This document shows, one piece after another, positions 17,924 to 25,784 of a DNA stretch of 58,284 nt. Every line of letters starts with the position of its first letter. The stretch's first letter is position 1. Source of the DNA: Bacteroidota bacterium (GTDB lineage Bacteria; Bacteroidota; Bacteroidia; B-17B0; Aurantibacillaceae); contig JACDED010000006.1 in NCBI GenBank assembly GCA_013816615.1, forward strand, positions 9,807-68,090, read 5' to 3'. Below the pieces are notes generated by a model. It made no database searches. It was not told the DNA's origin and saw only the letters and a list, made by a program, of their open reading frames with translations. The position numbers and the translations under genes were made by a program.

Positions 17924-20245
17924 ATGAAAAACATCCACCAAAGTACCACATTAGCTGTTGTACTTAATATTTGCTCTATTGTTTGCCTTACTTCAGGTTA
18001 TGCTTTGCCGGCTTCCATATTATCGTTAGTAGCCTATTTTGCTTCTATAAAAGAAGTTTCAAAATACACCAGCTGGTACCAGTTTATAACGGTTTTTTGT
18101 TCTGCACTTTTAATTGGTATTTCGCTCGACCTTCCTTTTAATCATTTTCCTTTACTTACCATTTCTTTATTGCTTGCCGGTTTTGGTTCTATATTAAGAA
18201 TTGTATTTTTTACTGTGTTCTCTTATACCGGTTATTCGTGGTTTGAACCACTAATGTTTGTATTGGCTTTTGTATTTTATGTATTGGGTAATTTATTATT
18301 TCCTTACGGTTGGCAGGGTTGGGCATTTCCATCTTTACTAATTTTATTTGCAGGCGTTTTAGGCTGGGGAATTTTAAAAGATAAAAAACAATTAAAGATC
18401 CATTCAGGTGGATACCGTGTACAGATCGGTAAACAAGCAAATGAATTTGAATTGCCCGATCAGGATGGAAACATTGTAAAGCTTTCTGATTTTAAAGATA
18501 AACGTCATTTACTTTTAATTTTTGTGCGTGGCGATTGGTGTCCGGGTTGCCACATGATGTTGCGTACGTATGAAAAGAACAACGATAAATTTCAATCAAA
18601 AGATGTTTTGGTAATGGCTATTGGTCCCGATCCTATTGGTGTTAACCGTGGCATGGTGGAAAAATTGGGATTGGATTTTAAAGTACTGGCAGATCAAGGA
18701 CAACGCACTGCTATGATCTACGGTGTGCAGTTAAAAGAATACGATAATGATTTTGCTGAAAAATATGAAGAAGGTATTCCATTGCCCGCCTCTTTTTTAA
18801 TTGATAAAACGGGTGTGGTACGTTATGTTTCCCGTCCTGATAAAGTAGGGGAGTTTTTAAATCCTTCTTTAATATTTCCTATTATTGATGGCTTGGATGG
18901 GGCGCATAAGCAAGTAAAAGAACAAAAAGAGGAAACAGTTTCTGTAAAGCAAAAAATTGTTTCTAAAGAAAATGCAAAAGACAACGAGAGCTTAATTGCC
19001 TCTTTGCAAAAAGAATTAAGTAATTACGAAAGTATTATCGATCAAGCCAATGATGCGATGGTAGTAATTGATATAGTAGATGGAAAAATTCATCAATGTA
19101 ATCCAAGCGCTGCCAAATTATTAGAGTATTCAAAAGAAGAACTTAAAAAACTATCGTTGTTCGACCTTCATCCAAAAGAGTATTTAGAAAAAAGCTCAAG
19201 TATTGTTGCTGATGTTTGGGAAAAAGGCGGACTCATTTATAAAGACATTCCTTTCATTAGCAAAACAGGAAAATTAATTCCGGTTGAGTGTTCAGCAAAA
19301 GTAGCACCCTTTGATGGAAGGCCGGCCATTGTTATTTATGCGCGCGATATTACCGAGCGTTTACGAATGGAAAAAGAAATTAACGAGCAGCGCGAAATGA
19401 TCGATGAACGAAATAAAGATATTTCGGATAGTATCGAATATTCAAAACGCATTCAGCAATCTATTTTTATTGAGAAAGATAAATTAAAGCAATACGCGCC
19501 GGATTCATTTATCTTTTTTAAACCACGTGATGTTGTGAGTGGAGATTTTTACTGGTTCACCAATTACGATATTAAAGAAGATCTGCATTCAACAGAAGGA
19601 TATCATTATAAAGCAGGAACAAATATTTTAGTGATAGCCGCTGTGGATTGTACCGGGCATGGTGTGCCCGGAGCTTTTATGAGTATTATTGGTAATACCT
19701 TATTAAATCAAACATTAAATAATTTAACTGTAGATTCTGCCGGCCGCGCGTTGGATTATGTAAATTCAGAATTAAAGAAAAGCTTAAATAAAAACAGTAA
19801 CGAAACGCCACTACGTGATGGTATGGATGTGGCCTTATGTTGCATTGATATTAAAAGCATGCGTTTAGAATACGCCGGCGCTAATAATCCTTTATACATT
19901 GTAAGAGGAAATGAATTAATTGAATTTAAAGCCGATAAGCAACCTATTACGGCATCCATGGATTCGGAAGCAAAACCATTTACTAATAAATTATTCGACC
20001 TGCAAAAAGATGATATTATTTATTTATTTACCGATGGTTATGCCGATCAGTTTGGCGGCGAACATATAGAAGGAACAAAAAGTGGCGGTAAAAAATTCTT
20101 ATACAAACGCTTTAAAGAAACTTTGGTAAACATGCATGATCAAAGTATGGAAGAGCAAAAAACAACTTTATATAAAACGTTTGAACATTGGCGCGGTTCC
20201 TTAGCGCAGGTAGATGATGTATTGGTAATTGGCATTAGAGTTTAA
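17924..20245 (+). CDS. Membrane-anchored redoxin-PAS-PP2C (SpoIIE-type) phosphatase
   Basis: 773-residue fusion of four modules. Residues about 8-150 form five or six membrane helices. Residues about 168-325 are an AhpC/TSA-type redoxin with the di-cysteine site GDWCPGCHMM (Cys206, Cys209) and ADQGQRTAMIYGVQ. Residues about 365-480 are a PAS domain (IIDQANDAMVVIDIVDGKI to IYARDITERL). A helical linker (MEKEINEQREMIDERNKDI) leads to a PP2C/SpoIIE phosphatase at about 525-773 with metal-binding Asp motifs VSGDFYWF, VDCTGHGVPGAF and FTDGYADQFGG. The output should dephosphorylate Ser/Thr proteins, by family an anti-sigma-factor antagonist or similar. Redox or PAS input controlling the phosphatase is inference. 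The CxxC in a thioredoxin-fold context could sense oxidants or reduce a partner. The next gene starts six bases later. Confidence 0.88.
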   Translation: MKNIHQSTTLAVVLNICSIVCLTSGYALPASILSLVAYFASIKEVSKYTSWYQFITVFCSALLIGISLDLPFNHFPLLTISLLLAGFGSILRIVFFTVFSYTGYSWFEPLMFVLAFVFYVLGNLLFPYGWQGWAFPSLLILFAGVLGWGILKDKKQLKIHSGGYRVQIGKQANEFELPDQDGNIVKLSDFKDKRHLLLIFVRGDWCPGCHMMLRTYEKNNDKFQSKDVLVMAIGPDPIGVNRGMVEKLGLDFKVLADQGQRTAMIYGVQLKEYDNDFAEKYEEGIPLPASFLIDKTGVVRYVSRPDKVGEFLNPSLIFPIIDGLDGAHKQVKEQKEETVSVKQKIVSKENAKDNESLIASLQKELSNYESIIDQANDAMVVIDIVDGKIHQCNPSAAKLLEYSKEELKKLSLFDLHPKEYLEKSSSIVADVWEKGGLIYKDIPFISKTGKLIPVECSAKVAPFDGRPAIVIYARDITERLRMEKEINEQREMIDERNKDISDSIEYSKRIQQSIFIEKDKLKQYAPDSFIFFKPRDVVSGDFYWFTNYDIKEDLHSTEGYHYKAGTNILVIAAVDCTGHGVPGAFMSIIGNTLLNQTLNNLTVDSAGRALDYVNSELKKSLNKNSNETPLRDGMDVALCCIDIKSMRLEYAGANNPLYIVRGNELIEFKADKQPITASMDSEAKPFTNKLFDLQKDDIIYLFTDGYADQFGGEHIEGTKSGGKKFLYKRFKETLVNMHDQSMEEQKTTLYKTFEHWRGSLAQVDDVLVIGIRV

Positions 20246-20251
20246 GATCAC

Positions 20252-21595
20252 TTGAAAGAAAAACTCCCTCTCGGTAAACAAATTGCTTATGCTTTTGGCA
20301 TGATGGGTTGGAGTATCATGATCAATTTGATAAGTGTAATTTTAGTTTATTTATACATCCCACCAACAAGCAGCGGTTTACCAAATTTAATTACCCAGGT
20401 AGCAGTATTTGGTATTTTTAATGTTATTGCTATCGTTACAGCAAGCGGAAGATTGATAGATGCAGTATACGATCCCTTCATAGCGCAGTTTAGCGATCAA
20501 AGCAAAAATCCAAAAGGCAGAAGAATTCCTTTAATGAAGCTGGCAATTATTCCCTCACTTATTTTTTGTTGCCTGGTTTTTTATCCTTTACGTGAAGCAG
20601 AATGTACGTTAAATATTGTATGGCTGGTTTTTATGTTAATAGGCTTTTATGTTTCTTCAACCACTTATATCATTCCTTACAATGCTTTATTACCTGAGCT
20701 GGCACCAGGCTCGCAGGATAAAGTGCGTTTGGCCACCTGGCAATCGGTTGGTTATGTATTTGGTATTGGCATCGCATCCAACGCTTTTAATTTAACAGAT
20801 GCGATACAAAACATTTCTCCCGAAACTATTACACGCATCTCTGCTTTGCAAATTACCATCGTCATAATGGCTGCTCTTGGCGCTGTTTGCATGTTGGTAA
20901 CAGTTTTGGCAATTGATGAAAAAAAATATTGTATCAGTCAGCCAAGTGCAATACCAATGAAAAAAGCGTTAAGGCAAACACTAACCAATAAAAATTTTCA
21001 ATTATTTATTGTGGCAGATTTCTCTTATTTTATTGCTGTAACAATTATTACTTCCGGCTTAATGTATTTTGTAACTGTTCTTTTGCAATTACCCGAGACA
21101 ATAGGTAACAAACTCATGATCATGATGGTGCTGGTGTCGTTTATTTTTTATCCCATCATTAATTTTCTTGCAAAAATAATTGGGAAAAAAATAATTGTTA
21201 TTGTTTCGCTTGCTTTACTCTCTATAATTTTTTTAGGAATTTATTTTTTAGGAAAAAGCGATTTTCATCCTTTAGTTCAAATTTATACGTTGATCGCTTT
21301 TGCCGCCATTCCTTTAGCATCTTTAAATATTTTACCCAACGCTATTCTTGCTGAGATTATTGAAAAAGATAGTGAAGAAACAAAAGAAAACAAAGAAGCC
21401 ATTTATTTTGCAGTGCGTTACTTTTTTGTAAAGATCGCCCAAACCTTTGGTATTGCTTTATTCGCCATGTTCTTAATTTACGGTAAAGATGTGGGTAATG
21501 ATTTTGGTATTCGCCTAAATGGAATATTAGGATTTGTATTGTGCTTTTTAGCAGCGTTAATTTTTACAAGGTTTAAGGAAGTAAAGCCTATTTAA
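20252..21595 (+). CDS. MFS transporter of the GPH / MFS_2 (MelB-like) family
   Basis: 447 residues, about twelve membrane helices. The N-terminal KLPLGKQIAYAFGMMGWSIM and the loop DAVYDPFIAQFSDQSKNPKGRRIPLMKL are the typical glycoside-pentoside-hexuronide:cation symporter signatures, including the Asp pair in helix 2 and the D-x-S-x-x-x-x-G-R-R-x-P loop. The start is TTG, six bases after the stop of the PP2C gene; no ATG occurs before the first helix, so translational coupling is likely. Family members move sugars with Na+ or H+, but the same fold includes lysophospholipid carriers. Its convergent neighbour is a lipid-modification cluster, so a lipid substrate deserves thought. A related symporter gene also accompanies similar lipid genes in Rhodobacter (from memory). 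Confidence 0.85.
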   Translation: MKEKLPLGKQIAYAFGMMGWSIMINLISVILVYLYIPPTSSGLPNLITQVAVFGIFNVIAIVTASGRLIDAVYDPFIAQFSDQSKNPKGRRIPLMKLAIIPSLIFCCLVFYPLREAECTLNIVWLVFMLIGFYVSSTTYIIPYNALLPELAPGSQDKVRLATWQSVGYVFGIGIASNAFNLTDAIQNISPETITRISALQITIVIMAALGAVCMLVTVLAIDEKKYCISQPSAIPMKKALRQTLTNKNFQLFIVADFSYFIAVTIITSGLMYFVTVLLQLPETIGNKLMIMMVLVSFIFYPIINFLAKIIGKKIIVIVSLALLSIIFLGIYFLGKSDFHPLVQIYTLIAFAAIPLASLNILPNAILAEIIEKDSEETKENKEAIYFAVRYFFVKIAQTFGIALFAMFLIYGKDVGNDFGIRLNGILGFVLCFLAALIFTRFKEVKPI

Positions 21596-21612
21596 GGCCT
21601 AAGATTTAATAT

Positions 21613-21789
21613 ATCGTCCCTATAGGACTTGATTTTTCTTTCTAATTCTTTCTACAGATATTTGTTCCCTAGCGGGACAATAACTCAAAGTGAAGATTCA
21701 TAAATATCTTTAAGGCTCCGTAGGAGTCAAATATTTGTAGAAAAAAGAAAATAGTTTTTTTTAAGTCCCGAAGGGACGAAATATTTAGG
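21613..21789. repeat. Cluster of four REP-like hairpin elements, two in each orientation
   Basis: Unit A 21762-21789 (AAGTCCCGAAGGGACGAAAT, then ATTTAGGA) and unit B 21711-21742 (AGGCTCCGTAGGAGTCAAAT, then ATTTGTAGA) are direct. Unit C 21651-21682 (CTACAGATATTTGTTCCCTA...) and unit D 21613-21631 (ATCGTCCCTATAGGACTTG) are inverted. Each has a 5-6 bp stem (GTCCC/GGGAC, or GGCTCC/GGAGTC in unit B) followed by AAATATTTGTAG. The stem in unit B changes on both sides, so the hairpin is kept while its sequence drifts. The block lies between two convergent genes and may end both transcripts. Confidence 0.75.
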
Positions 21790-21795
21790 ATAAAT

Positions 21796-23034
21796 TTACC
21801 TCCCAACATTATTCGGCCTGGTATACACCAATTGCATAACGTTAATGTTACGCATGGCAAAAGCCGCTTCGCAATAACATAAATAATAATTCCATTTACG
21901 GATAAAGTAATCATCAAAGCCTAAAGCTTTAACTTTATCAAGGTTTTTATTGAATTCCTGGTGCCAGATCTTTAAAGTGTGTGCGTAATCCAAACCAATA
22001 TCTTTAAGATCGACCAAAGTAAGGTCGCAGGTTTCGTTCACTGACTTATTTATAGCCGCAACTGATGGTAATAAAGAGCCAGGAAAAATATGTTTCTGGA
22101 TCCAGTCTACACCGTTCTTTAAACTTTCAAAACGAGAATCAGGACAAGTAATAACCTGTATTGCAAAAATGCCATCCTTCTTTAATAGATCAGAGCATTT
22201 TTTAAAATAAGTATTGTAAAATTCAGCACCAACAGCTTCCAGCATTTCTATAGAAACTATTTTATCAAATTTCCCTTCAAGCAAGCGATAATCTTTTAAT
22301 ACAACATTAATTTTTTCAGAAAGATTTTCTTTTTCTATGCGTTCTTTCGCTAATTTATATTGCTCTTCAGAAATAGTAACCGTAGTAACTTTACAGTTAT
22401 AATTTTTCGCCATGTAAATGGCGTTTCCACCCCAACCGCTACCGATCTCCAATACATGGTCATTCTCTTTTAAATTTAATTGTTTGCACAAACGATCGTA
22501 TTTTGCCAATTGCGCTTCTTTTAAGGTCATTCCCTCTTGCTTAAAGTAAGCAGAAGAGTAGGTCATTGTATCATCTAAAAATAACGCGAAAAATTCGTTA
22601 TTGAGGTCGTAATGCGCCGAGATATTTTTTCTGGAACCATTAATACTGTTAGATCTTTTTAAATGATAGATCTTATTAAAAGTTTTTAAAATGTTTAAAA
22701 TAAAAGATCTTGAATTACTACCTGAAACAGTTGGTGCATTGTCTGCATTTAGCAAAAACCACTTAATTACATCGGTAATATTATTGGTATCCCATTCGCC
22801 ATCGGTGTATGATTCACCAAAGCCAATATCTCCATATAGAACACAACGTTTAAAAAAATTCGGATCTTTTATATCAACGTTAGCCTCAATATTTCCTTCA
22901 CCATTTCCAATTTTAATTAACTGGCCGCTTGGCAAAGTAATATTCAATCTGCCTAATTGCATTTTAGAAAGCAGATCGACGATCACTCTCTCATAAAATC
23001 CTTGTTTAGTTGTTATACTTACAGCAGTTGACAT
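21796..23034 (-). CDS. Cyclopropane-fatty-acyl-phospholipid synthase family methyltransferase
   Basis: 412 residues. The N-terminal domain (about 15-115) precedes HYDLNNEFFALFLDDTMTYSSAYF (141-164), the CFA-synthase lipid-site signature, and the SAM-binding site LEIGSGWGGNAIYMAKNY (195-212). EMLEAVGAEFYNTYFKKCSDLL and FPGSLLPS are the later family motifs. It transfers a methylene or methyl group from SAM to the double bond of an acyl chain in a membrane phospholipid. In related clusters the product is a methylated or furan fatty acid rather than a cyclopropane, so I do not name it cfa. Its start is about 80 bases from the DUF1365 stop, last in a long minus-strand run. Confidence 0.9.
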   Translation of the reverse strand: MSTAVSITTKQGFYERVIVDLLSKMQLGRLNITLPSGQLIKIGNGEGNIEANVDIKDPNFFKRCVLYGDIGFGESYTDGEWDTNNITDVIKWFLLNADNAPTVSGSNSRSFILNILKTFNKIYHLKRSNSINGSRKNISAHYDLNNEFFALFLDDTMTYSSAYFKQEGMTLKEAQLAKYDRLCKQLNLKENDHVLEIGSGWGGNAIYMAKNYNCKVTTVTISEEQYKLAKERIEKENLSEKINVVLKDYRLLEGKFDKIVSIEMLEAVGAEFYNTYFKKCSDLLKKDGIFAIQVITCPDSRFESLKNGVDWIQKHIFPGSLLPSVAAINKSVNETCDLTLVDLKDIGLDYAHTLKIWHQEFNKNLDKVKALGFDDYFIRKWNYYLCYCEAAFAMRNINVMQLVYTRPNNVGR

Positions 23035-23113
23035 TTTTTCGTTTACGAATTTAAGAATATTAAGCTAAAAATAGACGAATTTTGAGGCTTTTCCTTACAT
23101 TTTTTTGTGTTTT

Positions 23114-23911
23114 TTACTCGCTTTTATATCTACGATGCACATCCTTTTGCAGATGTTGATTTTCGCCTTTTTTGTGATATGGGATCTTTTTTCTCCACAA
23201 TAGCAAAGCATTCCAATGAATTAAGGTGATGATCTTTAATGTTATAAATGGAAAACGGATGCTGTACCAAAGCAAATTAAGATTATTTATGGGTTTTTTA
23301 TTGCCCGTTAAAGTACTAATGAAAACCCGCTCCCCATTTTTAATAGTGTCAATACGGTTATTTAATTTTTCACCGGGAATAGCAAGATTAAAATCAAAAT
23401 TCGAATCGTGTTCCATAAACGGCGACACGTAAAAATACTTGGTTGTATTTAAATGAAATGCATTATCCTTCAAATTCTCTTTGGTTAAAAGATACGGTTT
23501 CATCTCTCCAAACGTATTACCAACTTCTGCTATACAACAAATTGCTTCATCCTTTTCATCAAAACAATAATAAAAAGAAACAGGGTTAAAATTGTAACCC
23601 AAAACATTTAAGTTGGTCAGTAACATAATTTTAGTAGGAACAATCTCTGCTCCGTTTTGTTCAAGATAGTTTAAAATATGTTGTTTGGTTGTTTTTGTCT
23701 TATCAGGATTCCCGATCGGTAATTGTAAATGTTCTTTATCTCTGAAACTAAAAAAATTAAATTTATTATGACTGAAAAGTAAAAGTTTCTTCTTTAGAAT
23801 TTCAATTTCATCAAGATCAATATAGAACATAAACACATTATAATGAAACCGGTGCGAAACAGGTTTCATGCGGTTATGCATTACTAAAGATCTATATAAA
23901 CAGCTATTCAT
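23114..23911 (-). CDS. DUF1365 protein
   Basis: A family of unknown chemistry that nearly always sits with CFA-type methyltransferases and FAD amine-oxidase-like proteins. MNSCLYRSLVMHNRMKPVSHRFHYNVFMFYIDLDEI is the family's N-terminal signature (Y-x-G/S-x-V-x-H-x-R, then HxF-Y). LTNLNVLGYNFNPVSFYYCFD, EVGNTFGEMKPYLL and KYFYVSPFM follow in family order. I start at the Met at 23911. The track ORF begins at 23998, but its extra 29 residues come from the TACGAAT repeat arm of the neighbouring cassette and resemble nothing in the family. The protein is about 265 residues with the chosen start, close to usual. Confidence 0.85.
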   Translation of the reverse strand: MNSCLYRSLVMHNRMKPVSHRFHYNVFMFYIDLDEIEILKKKLLLFSHNKFNFFSFRDKEHLQLPIGNPDKTKTTKQHILNYLEQNGAEIVPTKIMLLTNLNVLGYNFNPVSFYYCFDEKDEAICCIAEVGNTFGEMKPYLLTKENLKDNAFHLNTTKYFYVSPFMEHDSNFDFNLAIPGEKLNNRIDTIKNGERVFISTLTGNKKPINNLNLLWYSIRFPFITLKIITLIHWNALLLWRKKIPYHKKGENQHLQKDVHRRYKSE

Positions 23912-23913
23912 TA

Positions 23914-23944
23914 TACGAATACCAATAGGTACGAATATACGAAT
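23914..23944. repeat. Inverted-orientation TACGAAT word repeat (left arm)
   Basis: TACGAAT occurs at 23914, 23930 and 23938. Its complement reads GATTCGTATATTCGTACCTA then ATTCGTAT, matching the right-arm half-unit GATTCGTACATTCGTA...TTAATTCGTAT. It sits directly before the likely DUF1365 start. Confidence 0.7.
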
Positions 23945-23984
23945 CGAACCGCTAAGGCTCTGCGAATATTTAAAAGTTTCAATT

Positions 23985-24386
23985 TCATTTTTGTTCAATA
24001 TTAACGAGTCTTTTGCTGATAATTCCTTTTGCTGAGAAGTTAATAAGCAATGCCAGTTGTAATTTGCTAGACAATAGATATTGATTTACCTGGTCAATAT
24101 TTGATTTTGAGAAATGATCACTCTTTTTTAATTCAATAATTACTTTATCTTCCACTAAAAAGTCGAGATATAATTTCCCAACCAACTCTCCTTGAAACTT
24201 CAAAGGTGCGTAAAACTGTTCTTTAAAATTCAAACCTGCATTTTTGAGAGTTATTGCCATTGCTTTTTGGTAATATTTCTCCGCATGACCAAATCCTAAT
24301 TCATTAAATACTTCAAATGCACAACCTACAATTTTATAGCTTAACTCAGGATAAACGAGATCATCTCTTTTAAGTTTAACTTCCAT
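23985..24386 (-). CDS. GxxExxY protein (PD-(D/E)XK nuclease-like)
   Basis: 133 residues. The name-giving motif is GHAEKYY (about residues 33-39), after YPELSYKIVGCAFEVFNELG. KLYLDFLVEDKVIIELKK (about 71-88) gives the D...ExK pattern of a PD-(D/E)XK nuclease core (Asp75, Glu85, Lys87). The tail LLINFSAKGIISKRLVN is typical. The biochemical role of the family is not established to my knowledge. It is the only gene in this minus-strand run with no lipid or cofactor function, and it is bracketed by inverted ATTCGTA repeats. Its last 14 bases overlap the repeat-derived extension of the DUF1365 ORF, which is another reason to prefer the shorter DUF1365 start. Confidence 0.85.
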   Translation of the reverse strand: MEVKLKRDDLVYPELSYKIVGCAFEVFNELGFGHAEKYYQKAMAITLKNAGLNFKEQFYAPLKFQGELVGKLYLDFLVEDKVIIELKKSDHFSKSNIDQVNQYLLSSKLQLALLINFSAKGIISKRLVNIEQK

Positions 24387-24427
24387 AATACTAAGATAAC
24401 TGTTTAATTATATCTTTTGTTGCTACA

Positions 24428-24541
24428 ATTCGTATTTCGTAACCCAGATTCGTACATTCGTATTTTAATTCGTTATTCGTAGCTATTCGTATTTCGTAAA
24501 TCCAGATTCGTACATTCGTAGTTAATTCGTATTTCGTAGTA
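24428..24541. repeat. Two tandem 57-58 bp ATTCGTA word repeats (right arm)
   Basis: Units 24428-24484 and 24485-24541 share ATTCGTATTTCGTAA, CCAGATTCGTACATTCGTA and TTAATTCGT in the same order, with periods of 57-58 bases. The word ATTCGTA occurs at least eight times. The last unit encodes, on the minus strand, the final residues RNTN and stop of the FAD oxidoreductase. Confidence 0.8.
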
Positions 24542-25784
24542 TATGCTCACATAATACTACAGAGCTCGCATAAGCATCTTCATGAAAACCATATTTAAAA
24601 TAACTTCCGCAATAATATAAAGGCCCTTTTTCATTTAAAGTTTGTAATTCTTTTTGGGCGTTCATTGCGGCAACATCAAACAAAGGGTGTTCGTACACGA
24701 TCTCTTTTAAGATCTTTTTTTTGTCGATACTTCCGGGAATAGCATCAATAGAAACAAAATAATTTTTCTTTTTTGAAACGGCTTGCAAACTATTCATCCA
24801 GTAAATGGTACTTGGAATTTGTTTGCCACTTCTTTGTTCGATCCTGTAATTCCAACTGCTCCAGGTTCGTTTTGTTTTAGGCATAATAGATTCGTCTGTG
24901 TGAACAGTAGCAGAATTTTCCTGGTATTTAAACGGACTTAATAAACGTTGTTCTTCTGCAGTTGGTTGTGCCAATATTTTTAAAGTTTGATCAGCATGAC
25001 TTGCAAAAATAACTTTGTCGAACTGTTGCGATGAGTCATCGTTTAAATGAACTGTGGCCGTGCCATCATCATTTCTATTTACGTTAGTAACCATTTTATT
25101 AATTTGGATCTTATCTTTAAAAGGTTTTATTAAGATCTCGCGATAAGCCTGGCTGCCATTTTCTAAAGTGTACCATTGGTGTTGTGTATTCAATCCTAAA
25201 AAACCATGGTTCTTAAAAAAACGAATTAGTGCTACAGCAGGAAAGTCTAACATCTTATCCATTGGTGTGCTCCAAACAGCAGAACTCATAGGCACAAGAT
25301 ATTTCCACAACATATCTTCGCTAAAATTAAATTCTTTAATGTATTGCGCTAAAGAATAGTTTTGATATTTTGGATCGTCTAATATTTCAATGCTTATTTT
25401 ATTAAAGCGTGTAATATCCTTTAACATTTTTATATAAGGCCTGTTAAAAATATTTTTTCGTTGAGCAAATAAACCGTTCAAGCCAGAGCCGCAGTACTCA
25501 AGACCTGTTGGTACGTGCTGCACACTAAAAGACATGTCAGTTTTTTTGATCGGCGCTTTTATCTCATCAAATAATTTACAGAGGTTGGGATAAGTTTCAA
25601 AATTAAAGACCATAAAACCGGTATCCATGTAAACTTGCTTGCCGTCTTCATCAGTAGAAAAAGTATTGGTATGACCGCCTATATAATTATTCTGTTCAAA
25701 AAAAGTAAGCTCGTATTTTTTTTGAAGTAAGTGGCCACAACCCATTCCGGCAATACCTGTTCCTATAATAGCTAATGTTTGCAT
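24522..25784 (-). CDS. FAD-dependent oxidoreductase of the amine-oxidase / COG2907 type
   Basis: 420 residues. The N-terminal dinucleotide site is LAIIGTGIAGMGCGHLLQKKYELTFFEQ (about 3-30), followed by IGGHTNTF and YMDTGFMVFNFETYPNLCKL, typical of the flavoprotein found with DUF1365 and CFA-type enzymes. VIFASHADQTLKIL and the late FAD contact PLYYCGSYFKYGFHEDAYASSV complete the fold. It probably oxidises a lipid acyl chain or an intermediate made by the methyltransferases; this is inference from gene company. The stop lies inside an ATTCGTA repeat: the last residues RNTN are repeat-encoded, so the original C-terminus was probably replaced when the cassette arrived. The start overlaps the hydrolase stop by one base (TAATG). 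Confidence 0.87.
   Translation of the reverse strand: MQTLAIIGTGIAGMGCGHLLQKKYELTFFEQNNYIGGHTNTFSTDEDGKQVYMDTGFMVFNFETYPNLCKLFDEIKAPIKKTDMSFSVQHVPTGLEYCGSGLNGLFAQRKNIFNRPYIKMLKDITRFNKISIEILDDPKYQNYSLAQYIKEFNFSEDMLWKYLVPMSSAVWSTPMDKMLDFPAVALIRFFKNHGFLGLNTQHQWYTLENGSQAYREILIKPFKDKIQINKMVTNVNRNDDGTATVHLNDDSSQQFDKVIFASHADQTLKILAQPTAEEQRLLSPFKYQENSATVHTDESIMPKTKRTWSSWNYRIEQRSGKQIPSTIYWMNSLQAVSKKKNYFVSIDAIPGSIDKKKILKEIVYEHPLFDVAAMNAQKELQTLNEKGPLYYCGSYFKYGFHEDAYASSVVLCEHILRNTN

Larger units (their letters stand above)
23911..24541 (-). mobile_element. Candidate GxxExxY nuclease-repeat cassette
   Basis: A GxxExxY gene lies between word-repeat arms of opposite orientation: three TACGAAT words on its left and at least eight ATTCGTA words on its right. 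It interrupts an otherwise tight lipid-gene run. The right arm supplies the last codons and stop of the FAD oxidoreductase; the left arm extends the DUF1365 frame. There is no transposase, so mobility is inferred from architecture alone. Confidence 0.45.

Noticed and set aside
23912-23998. Track start of DUF1365 at 23998
   Set aside because: The 29 extra residues are encoded by the repeat arm and overlap the GxxExxY gene; the Met at 23911 begins the family signature.
24428-24541. Tandem 57-58 bp repeats as a possible CRISPR array
   Set aside because: Only two adjacent units with no unique spacers, and internal words repeat within the unit; no cas genes.
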